Source of the DNA: ZC4RG30 sp046347045
GTDB lineage: Bacteria > Pseudomonadota > Gammaproteobacteria > Steroidobacterales > Steroidobacteraceae
Reading direction: 5' to 3'
Assembly: GCA_046347045.1 (NCBI GenBank)
Contig: JAXMGX010000003.1
Location: 310,001 to 374,000, forward strand
Length of the DNA: 64,000 nucleotides
Shown here: in pieces, positions 34,304 through 42,685 of the stretch
Layout of the letters: each line of letters starts with the position of its first letter
Numbering within the stretch: the first letter of the stretch is position 1
Program-made: the position numbers and the translations under genes
The notes under the pieces: generated by a model
Database searches by the model: none
Seen by the model: the letters and a program-made list of their open reading frames with translations, nothing else
Told to the model about the DNA's origin: nothing

Positions 34304-34336
34304 GAAGGGTCGCGACTCGAAAGGTCGCGGCCCTTT
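34304..34336 (+). terminator. Strong intrinsic terminator of the TonB receptor
   Basis: GAAGGGTCGCGAC pairs with GTCGCGGCCCTTT across a TCGAAAG loop, a 12-13 bp stem with one G-T pair and a short T-run, 43 bases after the stop codon. A-rich bases on the other side could let it also act on leftward transcription from 34390-34923. Confidence 0.75.
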
Positions 34337-34389
34337 GCCCACCACTACTTGCGTATCGCCAGTCGATGATCTTCAGCGCGGTATCGCAT

Positions 34390-34923
34390 TCATTCGCCGG
34401 CGCCTTCCGGCGACACCTCATGTCGGCGAAGCTTCACCCGCCATCCCTTGGCAGTTCGCACATAGTCATCGTGGTACAGACCCACCTGTCCTGCCGCATC
34501 AGCCTGGAAATACTTGCCTTTCCGGCCCGGATAGATGGCATAGGAAGTGCCGTGGGCGCCACCTGCCGACGGTTCGATGATCAGGTTCTCTGCCAGGTGC
34601 GACAGATACCGGCGCGGAGCGGTGCGGGTTGCCGCGCAATCCGGACCTCCCGCGAGTCCCGCCAGTTGCGCGGCGCCGCGGAAAGCGCGCAGCTTGCCGC
34701 CGTCGTCGATCACATACTCGCCATCGGCTGTGAACAGGCCCGCGAAGTCGCGTCCGCCGTTGCCGCAGTAGTCCAGTGCAAGGTTGAGCCGATGCACGAG
34801 CTGCTCGATCTCGATGTAGTCCATCGCGGACAGCTGGCCCGCGGCCCGGGCCGCTGGCGCCATTCCCGCAGCAGCAGCCAGCACGGCAATCGCGAGTCCC
34901 GTGAAACGGAAGTAGATCGACAT
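34390..34923 (-). CDS. Secreted SnoaL-like (NTF2) protein
   Basis: A 177-residue protein with a signal peptide (FTGLAIAVLAAAAGMAPAARA) starting at the ATG at 34923. The mature sequence SAMDYIEIEQLVHRLNLALDYCGNGG, FAGLFTADGEYVIDD and RYLSHLAENLIIEP follows the SnoaL_4/ring-hydroxylating beta-subunit-like fold, often used for ligand binding or isomerisation. It lies divergently from the family A gene at 34996, 73 bases apart, so the two may share control. It is distinct from the NTF2-like protein at 29779. Confidence 0.8.
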   Translation of the reverse strand: MSIYFRFTGLAIAVLAAAAGMAPAARAAGQLSAMDYIEIEQLVHRLNLALDYCGNGGRDFAGLFTADGEYVIDDGGKLRAFRGAAQLAGLAGGPDCAATRTAPRRYLSHLAENLIIEPSAGGAHGTSYAIYPGRKGKYFQADAAGQVGLYHDDYVRTAKGWRVKLRRHEVSPEGAGE

Positions 34924-34995
34924 CGGCGCAGTCTCCAGCGGCTGAACGATGCCGCAAGTATTCCACTGCGCGCGCCGCGGCGTTAGATTGGGTCG

Positions 34996-36369
34996 ATGGG
35001 GAATGCGCACAGCGCCATGCGGCGGCTTCTGCGTGCCGCGCTGGCGCTGGCGGTACTGTCCGCCTGCGCACCTCGGCCGCATGCGACAAGCTCCGGCCCA
35101 AGCGTGGGCCGTGGCGCACCGGACCCTCCCGCCGCAGCCGTCATCGTCGGCTCCGAAGGCAAGGGCATGTGGGCCGGCGCCGGCGTGCCCGCTGGATACC
35201 CGCCCATCTTCGCCGCGCGCGATGGCGCCATACCCACCGGCGTGCAGCCGCTGCAGCATGACATTTTCAGCTCGAAGGATTTCTACCTGGATCGCGCGCT
35301 GTGGTTCGATCCGCGCTACTACCGCTGCAATTCGGCAGTGGGCCTGGAGCAGATCTGGGGCGCGTACGAAGTGCCGCTGATCGGCAAGGATCCGCCGCGT
35401 ACCGCCGCGTGGGGCTTCTGCGATCGCGACTATCCCCGCAAGTACATCGTCAGCCCGTATGGCTTCAAGTCCGCCGGCGAACACTACAAGGCCTTGCTGA
35501 AGGAAGCGCAGCAACATGGCGCCGACCTGCACCCGGATGCGACCAAGCTGCCGGACTGGAGCGGTCAGTACGAGCGCGACAAGACCAAGACAGCCACCTG
35601 GTACTACGGCGCCTCGCTGCAGATTCCCACCTATCTCTCGTTGCTGACGCCCGAATACCAGAAGCGCTTCGTGCAGCAGATGTACCACTACTCCGCCAAC
35701 AACGCGCCGCAGTGGCCGGGTCAGTACTGCTGGCCAGATGGCTTCATGCGGCGTCTTTCGCAGTACGGAGGCAGCCGCATCAACCTGGTGGTCACGCCGG
35801 ACCTGGTGCTCGACATGCGCAATTCGTCGAAGACGCTGCTGACGCAGATCCACATCGGTCGGCAGTTCAACGAATCCGACGGCGTGCCGCGCCTGGGGCC
35901 GGCGGTGCCGCAGTGGTATGGCGAGACCATCGGCCACTGGGATGGCGAGGCACTCATCACCTGGACGTCCAATATCCAGGGTTGGCTGAATCATGGCGGC
36001 GCCGAATTCAGCAGCCACCTGCAGAGCGTCGAGATCTATACGCCCGTGAAGGATCAGGCCGGCATGCTCGCCGGCATGAAGCACGAAATCGTGCTGTATG
36101 ACGACGAATCGCTGGTCGAGCCGGTGCGCATCGTGCAGACCTGGAAGCGCCTGGGCCATCTGAATGACAACGACCCCATGGTGTACATGGAGTGCATCCC
36201 GCACATCTTCCCCATCAAGGGCATCGCCACGCCCAAATCGCCCGGCGCCCGCTTCGAGTACGAACTGCCCGACATCTATGGCCGGCCCTGGGCCAGATAC
36301 TGGGAGGAGTACTTCGAGCAGGGCATGCAGCGGCCGGAAGAGGCATCGATCTTCGACTTCGGCAAGTGA
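34996..36369 (+). CDS. Lipoprotein of unknown function, family A (copy 2)
   Basis: A 457-residue paralogue of the 409-1851 product, with the same series of blocks (SKDFYLDRALWFDPRYYRCN, AAWGFCDRDYPRK, SLLTPEYQKRF, QYCWPDGFMRR, GETIGHWDGEALITW, EASIFDFGK). Unlike copy 1, its signal ends in a lipobox LSAC, so it should be membrane anchored. The ATG at 34996 is the longest start; the in-frame ATG at 35017 gives a tighter signal peptide (MRRLLRAALALAVLSAC) and may be the real one. The family B gene follows 121 bases downstream. Confidence 0.8.
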   Translation: MGNAHSAMRRLLRAALALAVLSACAPRPHATSSGPSVGRGAPDPPAAAVIVGSEGKGMWAGAGVPAGYPPIFAARDGAIPTGVQPLQHDIFSSKDFYLDRALWFDPRYYRCNSAVGLEQIWGAYEVPLIGKDPPRTAAWGFCDRDYPRKYIVSPYGFKSAGEHYKALLKEAQQHGADLHPDATKLPDWSGQYERDKTKTATWYYGASLQIPTYLSLLTPEYQKRFVQQMYHYSANNAPQWPGQYCWPDGFMRRLSQYGGSRINLVVTPDLVLDMRNSSKTLLTQIHIGRQFNESDGVPRLGPAVPQWYGETIGHWDGEALITWTSNIQGWLNHGGAEFSSHLQSVEIYTPVKDQAGMLAGMKHEIVLYDDESLVEPVRIVQTWKRLGHLNDNDPMVYMECIPHIFPIKGIATPKSPGARFEYELPDIYGRPWARYWEEYFEQGMQRPEEASIFDFGK

Positions 36370-36490
36370 TCGACCGGAACGCATGACCACCTGCGCCCCT
36401 GCGCCTGCCACTGGCGCGCGACCACGGGTTCGGGCATAGAATCGGACCGCGATCGAAGACACCAACACCGTCGCGAAAACGGAGGGGATC

Positions 36491-37585
36491 ATGTTGAGCA
36501 CGACATCGGCGCGGATATTCACGGTTGCGGCGGTTGGCGCCGTACTGCTGGCACTGGGCGCCTGCAACAAGGCTTCGGATGCCGCGGCACCCGCAGCAGC
36601 AGCAGCCGCGGCTCCCGCCGGCTGCAATCGCGACTGCCTGATCGCCGCCACCGATGCCTACGTGGCCGCACTGGTGGCGCATGATCCCGGCAAGGCCCCG
36701 CTGGCCGCCGACGTCGCCTTCGTCGAGAACGTCACGAAGATGAAGCCCGGCGAAGGACTGTGGAAGAGCATCGTCAAGGGCCCGAGCACCTTCGCCATCC
36801 ACGTGCCCGACGAGGTCACGCAGTCGGCCGGATACCTGGCGATGGTTACCTACCTCGGGCCAGCGCAGGCGCCGCAGGGATCATCGCCCGAACAACGCGC
36901 CGAGTTCGCGAAGAAGAATCCCCCCGTCGAACAACCGGCCATTGTCGCCATCCGACTGAAGTTCGACGCCAACGGCAGGATCGTGCAGGCCGAACACCTG
37001 GTGTCGAGCGTGCGCGAGGCGCAGATGGTGAACCTGCAGACGCCGCGGCCCGGCATCTTCACCGAGATTCCTGCCGCGCAGCGCAAGTCGCATGACGAGC
37101 TGATCAAGATCGGCGCCTCTTACTACGACGCGCTGGACGACAACAATGGCGACCTGACGCCCTTCGCGCCCGACTGCGAACGCCACGAGAATGGCATGAT
37201 CACCGCCAGCGGTCAGCCGTCCACGGCGCCTGCCATTCCCGGCGCTGCAGCCGAACCCAAGGTGGCGCGTGACTGCCGTGGCCAGCTCAGCACCAACACC
37301 TTCCAGTACATCGACAAGATCGAGAACCGGCGCGTGTTCGCGGCGGATCCGCAGACCGGCCTCGTGATGGGCCTGTCGCATTTCCGCCATCCGATGACCA
37401 ACCTTCCCTACAAGGTAAAGGCCCTGGATGGCACCTTGGTCGAACGCAACAAGAAGAACATGCCCTTTGCGCCCTTCGACCTGCCGGCGGCTCATATCTT
37501 CAAGATCGGCGCCGATGGCCTGGTGCACGAGATCGAAGCCATGGGCTTCACTACCACGCTGAATTCCCCGACTGGGTGGGAGTGA
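36491..37585 (+). CDS. Lipoprotein of family B (copy 2), NTF2/DUF8021-like
   Basis: A 364-residue lipoprotein with GGAGGGG before the ATG and a lipobox LGAC. An Ala-rich linker leads to GCNRDCLIAATDAYVAALVA, DPGKAPLAADV and PGEGLWKS, matching the family B protein at 14681. The C-terminal half has CRGQLSTNTFQYIDKIENRR and ends with FKIGADGLVHEIEAMGF, which fits a second NTF2-like domain describing substrate or ligand binding. Function unknown. It sits directly after family A copy 2 and before the esterase at 37627. Confidence 0.75.
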   Translation: MLSTTSARIFTVAAVGAVLLALGACNKASDAAAPAAAAAAAPAGCNRDCLIAATDAYVAALVAHDPGKAPLAADVAFVENVTKMKPGEGLWKSIVKGPSTFAIHVPDEVTQSAGYLAMVTYLGPAQAPQGSSPEQRAEFAKKNPPVEQPAIVAIRLKFDANGRIVQAEHLVSSVREAQMVNLQTPRPGIFTEIPAAQRKSHDELIKIGASYYDALDDNNGDLTPFAPDCERHENGMITASGQPSTAPAIPGAAAEPKVARDCRGQLSTNTFQYIDKIENRRVFAADPQTGLVMGLSHFRHPMTNLPYKVKALDGTLVERNKKNMPFAPFDLPAAHIFKIGADGLVHEIEAMGFTTTLNSPTGWE

Positions 37586-37626
37586 TTCGCAGGGGCGACG
37601 CAACGGCGCTGCAACAAGGCAGGACA

Positions 37627-38904
37627 ATGAAACTCGCGAATGACTCGATCAAGGCCGCAACCCTGATGCTGGCGCTGCTGTCGGCTGGCCTGGCAGGCTG
37701 CCAGCAGAAGGTAGGTGCCCCGGCCGCAAGCGGCACGATGGCTGGCATGTCCGCCGAGCGATTGCAGCGGCTCGATGCGCACTTCCACAAACTTGTGGAT
37801 GAGGGAAAGATCAGTGGCGTGGTGACCTGGGTGGCGCGCCACGGGAAGGTGGTGCACGAGGACGCCTATGGGCTCGCCGACATCGCCGCCAACCGCGCGA
37901 TGTCGAAAGACACCTACTTCTACGTGTATTCGATGACCAAACCCATCACCAGCGTCGCGCTGCTGATGCTGTACGAGGAAGGTCGTTTCCAGCTCTCCGA
38001 TCCGGTGGCGCAATACCTGCCCGAACTGTCGAACCTGAAGCTGTATGCCGGCGATGCGGGCGGCCGCATGATACTCAAGGATCCCGCGCGCCAGCCCACG
38101 ATCGAGGATGTGTTTCGGCACACCGCCGGCTTCCTGTACGGACCGGCCGGTGATCGCGGCATAGACAAGGCCTACCGCGATGCCAACGTGCTGGGCGGAA
38201 CGCTGGCCGACCTCACCAAGCGGCTGGGCACGCTGCCACTGGCCTATGAGCCCGGCACCCAGTGGGTGTACTCCGTATCGCATGACGTGCAGGCCAGGCT
38301 GGTCGAGGTGATCTCGGGCATGCCCTTCGACGAGTTCGTGCGCAAGCGCATCATCGAACCGCTGAAGCTCAAGCACATGTTCTTCGGTCGACCCGATTCC
38401 GCCAAGGACCAGTTCGCAGTGATCTACGGCCCCGACGCCGCAGGCAAGCTGGTACCCACCGGCGCGCTGGACGCGCCGGGCATGTCGACCAAGGTACTTG
38501 GTGGCTTCAGCGTCTCGGCCACCGCAGCCGACTATGGGCGCTTTGCGCAGATGCTGGTGAACTCCGGCGAACTCGATGGCGTGCGGCTGCTGTCGCGCAA
38601 GACCGTCGACCTGATGGACTCGAACCACCTTCCCGAGGGCGTGGCGCGCGGCAGTGCCACCGGCGGCAAGGTACGCGGCGAGGGTTACGGCCTCGGCGTG
38701 CGCGTGGTCACCGATCCCGCGCAGGCCGGCAATCTCACCTCGGCGGGCACCTTCGGCTGGTCCGGCGCCGCGGGCACGCACTTCTTCGTGGATCGCACCG
38801 AAGATCTGGTGGCCGTCTTCATGGTGCAGAAGATGGGCAGCGCCGATGGCGCGGCGATGTCAGCGCAGTTCGAAACACTGGTTTACCAGTCAATCGTGGA
38901 CTGA
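37627..38904 (+). CDS. Serine beta-lactamase-fold lipoprotein (class C/EstB-like esterase)
   Basis: A 425-residue lipoprotein (LAGC lipobox, C25) from the ATG at 37627; an in-frame GTG at 37576 would spoil the signal. The nucleophile motif SMTK is at 102-105, HTAGF follows at about 165, and the second motif is YSV (Y215) rather than the YxN of true AmpC enzymes. That pattern is typical of EstB-like carboxylesterases and D-aminopeptidase relatives, so antibiotic hydrolysis is unlikely. It is probably periplasmic, cleaving an ester or lactone linked to the neighbouring family A/B system. Confidence 0.9.
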   Translation: MKLANDSIKAATLMLALLSAGLAGCQQKVGAPAASGTMAGMSAERLQRLDAHFHKLVDEGKISGVVTWVARHGKVVHEDAYGLADIAANRAMSKDTYFYVYSMTKPITSVALLMLYEEGRFQLSDPVAQYLPELSNLKLYAGDAGGRMILKDPARQPTIEDVFRHTAGFLYGPAGDRGIDKAYRDANVLGGTLADLTKRLGTLPLAYEPGTQWVYSVSHDVQARLVEVISGMPFDEFVRKRIIEPLKLKHMFFGRPDSAKDQFAVIYGPDAAGKLVPTGALDAPGMSTKVLGGFSVSATAADYGRFAQMLVNSGELDGVRLLSRKTVDLMDSNHLPEGVARGSATGGKVRGEGYGLGVRVVTDPAQAGNLTSAGTFGWSGAAGTHFFVDRTEDLVAVFMVQKMGSADGAAMSAQFETLVYQSIVD

Positions 38905-38965
38905 AGCAGCCGGGCACAAGCGGATGTAAAATGGCGCGACAGACACCTGATTGGCAGGAATTCCC

Positions 38966-39709
38966 ATGTCGCGCCATCCTTCTCCGATCCTGATCTGCGC
39001 CCTGCTGTTGGCTGGCGGCATTGCCGCGGCCGCCGAAGAGTCCGCTCCCGCGCGCCAGATCGCCCAGGATGGCCGCGTGGTGCCAGGGCCGGTAATAACG
39101 CCCAAACAGGTGCGCAGCGCCGATCACCCACGCTTTCCGCCCGGCTGGACCTGCTCCGAATGCCATACGGTGACCTTTGGCACCGATGTGATCTCCACGG
39201 CCAGCAGGCAGTACTGGAACAACTACAAGCACCTCGACAACGAGCAGATCTGGCAGCTTGTGGTGAAGGCATTGCCGGGTCGCGAACGATTCTCGATGGC
39301 AACCGTGTACCGCGACCGGCCGACCAACACCACCATCGATTTCGTGCTCGACAAGGATGAGAAGGTCTTCTACGCCGTATCGGAGAAAGGCACCGAGAAG
39401 CTCTCGCATCTGAAGCACAATCCGAATATCAGCGCCGTGCGCGCCGATGGCTGGACCGTGGCCGAGGGCGGCGCCAAGACCTGGTTCAGCATCCAGATCG
39501 ATGGCACCTCCGAGGTCATCGATTCGAAAGATCCGCGCTTCATGCCGCTGCTGAAGAAATACGAGCTGGTGCGAATCTCCGAGGAGCGCGCAATCCGGCG
39601 CTTCGACATCCAGCGCATCACGCCGCGCCACATCGTGTTCTTCGACACGACGTTGCTGGCGCAGGGCACTTCGCCCTACCAGTACTGGAGCCGCGACGCG
39701 CGCAAGTGA
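38966..39709 (+). CDS. Exported protein combining a CxxCH motif with a split-barrel (PNPOx-like) domain
   Basis: A 247-residue protein with a signal peptide (ILICALLLAGGIAAAA) from the ATG at 38966, preceded by GGCAGGAA. Residues 63-67 are CSECH, a haem-c attachment motif, in the stretch PPGWTCSECHTVTFGTD. From about 105 onward the sequence looks like a pyridoxamine phosphate oxidase-like split barrel (VFYAVSEKGTEKLSHLKHNP then ISAVRADGW), which normally binds FMN, F420 or haem. Function unknown. TGTAAAAT at 38925-38932 could be an extended -10 box. Confidence 0.75.
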   Translation: MSRHPSPILICALLLAGGIAAAAEESAPARQIAQDGRVVPGPVITPKQVRSADHPRFPPGWTCSECHTVTFGTDVISTASRQYWNNYKHLDNEQIWQLVVKALPGRERFSMATVYRDRPTNTTIDFVLDKDEKVFYAVSEKGTEKLSHLKHNPNISAVRADGWTVAEGGAKTWFSIQIDGTSEVIDSKDPRFMPLLKKYELVRISEERAIRRFDIQRITPRHIVFFDTTLLAQGTSPYQYWSRDARK

Positions 39710-39859
39710 TCGCGGGCGCCTTCGCATGGCGGGCGGGCCCCGCATTTGTCCGACGATAATCCAGGACTACGCCGACGGTAATCCACCGCAACCGACGACT
39801 GTGGCGCGAGGCCCGGGAGCCTCCAGACTCTGTGCACTCCTGACACACGAGGCATTGCA

Positions 39860-40087
39860 ATGAAAGCTCCTCTTGCCGCACTGCTCGCCCTGTGCGCCCT
39901 GCTGGGCGCGTGCAACCGCAATCCTTCCACGAGCGCTTCGGACACGGCCACCGGCACCGGCACGACGCCGGCAGCGACACCGGACACGCCGCCACCCGTG
40001 ACGACGCCACCTGCCGACACGACGCCGCCGGGCACGCCACCCCCGGTCGACACTGCGCCCGGCAGCACGACGCCCCCGGCGAAATAG
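39860..40087 (+). CDS. Small Pro/Thr-rich lipoprotein
   Basis: A 75-residue lipoprotein (signal MKAPLAALLALCALLGAC, lipobox LGAC at C18). The mature part is low-complexity Thr, Pro, Ser and Asp with repeated TPPxxTxP units and no hydrophobic core, so it is probably a disordered cell-envelope tether or spacer. It converges with the Wzi-like gene, with only two bases between stops. Confidence 0.6.
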   Translation: MKAPLAALLALCALLGACNRNPSTSASDTATGTGTTPAATPDTPPPVTTPPADTTPPGTPPPVDTAPGSTTPPAK

Positions 40088-40089
40088 GC

Positions 40090-41997
40090 CTAGAAGCGGC
40101 GACTGAGGTACACCGCGGCGCTGAACACGTCGCGGAAAGTATCGGCATTTCCCTGCAGGGTGCCATCGGGCGCCAGCTCGTCGCGCGCCAGCTTGTCGCC
40201 ATAGCGCAGGTCCAGGTTCACATCCCAGCGAGGGCGAGCATCGCGCCATTGCAGACCGCCGCCGGCGTAGTACCCATATGCCGCGAGCGGTCCACTCATT
40301 CGCGCGGCACCGAGAAAGGCGGTGAGCGCAAGCGATGTCCCGAGACGATACCGATAGTCGAGGGCGCGCAGCGCCATCAATGTGTAGCCGGAGTCACGAT
40401 CCAGTTCGAGGCGCACACCCAGGTCGCTGTGGCTCCATGCCGCGCGGCGCAGCCCCACAGCCACATGGGGTGAAAGCCTGGAACCGATGGTCGTGGAAGG
40501 CGCTCCCGGCGCATCTGTCGATATCCTGAGGTGGGTGAGCGACGCACCCACGTCGACGAAGATCGATGCGTCGAAAGGCCCTGTGGCGGCGGCCTCGCTG
40601 CCCAGCGCATCACCCTGCTGGCGCGGGCGGGCAAAGGCCGACAGCCGATAGTAGCGATCGCCGTACACATCCCTGCCGAGCATCACGCCACCGCCGGCCT
40701 GGAGCCTGCCCAGGGGCTGGCTGTACCGCGCGGCGAATTCCATCGCCCGCCGGTAGGGGATGGGCGAATACGCGTCGTTGCGCAGCGTCCGCCATTGCAA
40801 CTCGAGCGAGCGCGCATTGCGCAGATTCCATTGCAGCGACAACGAGTGGCTCTGGCCGCCCACGTCGTCGCCGGACGCACGCCACGCAGCGCCCCAGTGG
40901 CCGGTCACCTGACCGCGATTGACCAGGCCGTCCGTGTACAGGTGGTGCGTATACCAGCCGTTCTGCCATTCCGACGCTTCGTAGCGCAGGCCCATGTCGT
41001 GCCACAGCCGCGGGATCTCCACGCCCAGCGTGATGCCGGCGTTCCCCAGGCGCCCGGGCGTGCCATGCGAAGTGTCCTCGCCGGCAAACTCCATCGACAC
41101 CACGACGGGCTTTGCGCCGGGATAGATGAAGCTGCTGCTCCACGCGGCCTGCTGGTTGCCGAACTCCTCGGGCCTGCCGGTGCGGAAGTTGTCGTAATGA
41201 TTCGGCGCGAAGAAGGCCCGCAGCAGCGAAGGGAGCCGCGCATCGCGCGACCCTCCTCCGTACTGCAACTGCCGCGCCGCACCCAGCGACCAGCCCGGCG
41301 CGGGTTGCACCGACAGATGCAGTCCGGCCAGCAGCGGATGTCCCTGCGTGAGCACATCGCCATCGACGATCCGCCGCGACAGGGACATCCGCGACACATT
41401 GAGTTCGTAGCGCAGACGCAGGCGCCCCAGCGGCCGTTCGTTGGAGAGGCTGGCCGATGCCATGGTCGCAGCTTCAGTGCTCTGCAGCCAGGCGCTGTCG
41501 GCAAGCGGTGAACTCCAGCGGTCGCGGAATCCCACGTCGAGTCGCGCGAAGTCGTAACCCGCGCTGAGCAGCGAGCCCGTTGGAACGACCTCCCCATCGC
41601 GAGCCGTGGCGCCCGCGCTCAGCAGCAGATGATCCGCGGGCTGCCAGGCGGCAGTCGCGGCAAACCACCATGCATCGTCGGAGCGCAGCCCGCGACGATT
41701 GGCCAGCGGCACGCTCGTGTCGTCCGCGAGGGCCACCTCGGCCTCGAGCGTGGTCACGGCCATGCGCGAGCGATAACGCGACAGCCATGACTCGATGTCA
41801 TCGCAGAGCGAGGGATCCCTGGGACAGGCGCGCGTCATTGCATCATCGACAGCCGACAGGGATATGGGCCGCCGCATCACCGTCTCATCGGCCAGCGCAA
41901 ACAGCAGCGTCATCTGCCGCGCCTGCGAAGGCGGAAGATCGAGAGGGAGATAGGCGCTGAGGCCACCCAGGGCCAGCGCGGCAAGAAGTGTTGTCAC
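40090..41997 (-). CDS. Wzi-like outer-membrane beta-barrel (capsule assembly protein family)
   Basis: A 635-residue protein. Wzi proteins are outer-membrane barrels that bind capsular polysaccharide at the surface. Matching segments are GWSLGAARQLQYGGGSRD, FFAPNHYDNFR, FAGEDTSHGTPGRLGNAGIT and RYEASEWQNGWYTHHLYTDG. The frame is rich in alternating aromatic strands and ends in SAAVYLSRRF with the terminal phenylalanine expected of barrels. The start is a GTG at 41997 inside a GTGA overlap with the Rieske gene; the leader is short and uncharged, so the true start is uncertain. No capsule export genes are nearby. Confidence 0.75.
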   Translation of the reverse strand: MTTLLAALALGGLSAYLPLDLPPSQARQMTLLFALADETVMRRPISLSAVDDAMTRACPRDPSLCDDIESWLSRYRSRMAVTTLEAEVALADDTSVPLANRRGLRSDDAWWFAATAAWQPADHLLLSAGATARDGEVVPTGSLLSAGYDFARLDVGFRDRWSSPLADSAWLQSTEAATMASASLSNERPLGRLRLRYELNVSRMSLSRRIVDGDVLTQGHPLLAGLHLSVQPAPGWSLGAARQLQYGGGSRDARLPSLLRAFFAPNHYDNFRTGRPEEFGNQQAAWSSSFIYPGAKPVVVSMEFAGEDTSHGTPGRLGNAGITLGVEIPRLWHDMGLRYEASEWQNGWYTHHLYTDGLVNRGQVTGHWGAAWRASGDDVGGQSHSLSLQWNLRNARSLELQWRTLRNDAYSPIPYRRAMEFAARYSQPLGRLQAGGGVMLGRDVYGDRYYRLSAFARPRQQGDALGSEAAATGPFDASIFVDVGASLTHLRISTDAPGAPSTTIGSRLSPHVAVGLRRAAWSHSDLGVRLELDRDSGYTLMALRALDYRYRLGTSLALTAFLGAARMSGPLAAYGYYAGGGLQWRDARPRWDVNLDLRYGDKLARDELAPDGTLQGNADTFRDVFSAAVYLSRRF

Positions 41998-42335
41998 TCC
42001 GTGACTATAAGCTGCAGCAACGCGCCGATCATGCCGTTGCGCAGTTCATGCGGATACACGCGCAGCGCTCGGCAGGGCCCTTCGGTGTAGTAGGTGCACA
42101 CACCGCTGTGCGCGTCGAACAGATAACCATGCATGTCGCAGCGCAGGTTGGGGCCAACGATCCGCGAGCGGGTGAAGGGATGACCCGCATGCGGGCATAT
42201 GCCTTCGAGGATGGCCGGCACGCCGCCCTGCTGCACGAGCACCAGGTCGTGCCCGGCCGCCACGAAGGTCTTCACATAGCCGTCGTGAAGATTCTCCGCC
42301 CGCTCCAGCGGGAAGAACGCGGTGGACCCGCTCAC
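41994..42335 (-). CDS. Rieske [2Fe-2S] protein
   Basis: A 113-residue ferredoxin-type Rieske domain. The cluster ligands are CPH (C47, H49) and CDMH (C66, H69), each followed by the usual residues (GHPF and GYLFDAHSGVC). Stand-alone Rieske ferredoxins feed electrons to oxygenases or act in redox sensing. It starts by ATGA overlap at the end of the DUF3297 gene and its own stop overlaps the Wzi-like start, so the three form a tight leftward unit. Confidence 0.92.
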   Translation of the reverse strand: MSGSTAFFPLERAENLHDGYVKTFVAAGHDLVLVQQGGVPAILEGICPHAGHPFTRSRIVGPNLRCDMHGYLFDAHSGVCTYYTEGPCRALRVYPHELRNGMIGALLQLIVTE

Positions 42336-42568
42336 TCCTTGAAGAAGGGCTCGACCTTGCCCTTGAACTGCACCGTCAGCGGCCTGCCCCTGCGATCCAG
42401 CGTCTTGCCGATGGCCACGCGGATCCAGCCTTCGGAGATGCAGTATTCCTCGACATTGGTGCGTTCTGCGCCGTTGAAGCGGATACCGATGTTGCGCTCC
42501 AGCAGCTTCGCATCGTGGTACTTGCTGGCGGGATCGACGCTCAGGCGGTCGGGAAATGTTTCGGTCAC
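42332..42568 (-). CDS. DUF3297 family small protein
   Basis: A 78-residue cytoplasmic protein. The start is the GTG at 42568, with GGAGG eight bases upstream. The frame gives PDRLSVDPASKYHDAKLLER, IGIRFNGAERTNVEEYCISEGW and IRVAIGKTLDRRGRPLTVQF, the invariant pattern of DUF3297 proteins, which are about 80 residues long. Function is unknown; the family is widespread in proteobacteria. Confidence 0.88.
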   Translation of the reverse strand: MTETFPDRLSVDPASKYHDAKLLERNIGIRFNGAERTNVEEYCISEGWIRVAIGKTLDRRGRPLTVQFKGKVEPFFKE

Positions 42569-42685
42569 TGAAAAGCCTCCGGCGGGGGCCGGAAATATAC
42601 CGTCTCGGCCCGCCGATGTGGCAGGCCGGGCCGATTTATCCATGTTTATACTCCGCGTTCCGCCCATGCGAACCAGGAGCGCGCG

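Noticed and set aside
34924..36651. A possible N-terminal extension of the NTF2-like gene at 34390-34923.
   Set aside because: The extension is antisense to family A copy 2 and the downstream start gives a clear signal peptide.
37627..38904. Annotation as an AmpC beta-lactamase resistance gene.
   Set aside because: SxxK is present but the YxN motif is YSV and the context is metabolic; an EstB-like esterase is more likely.
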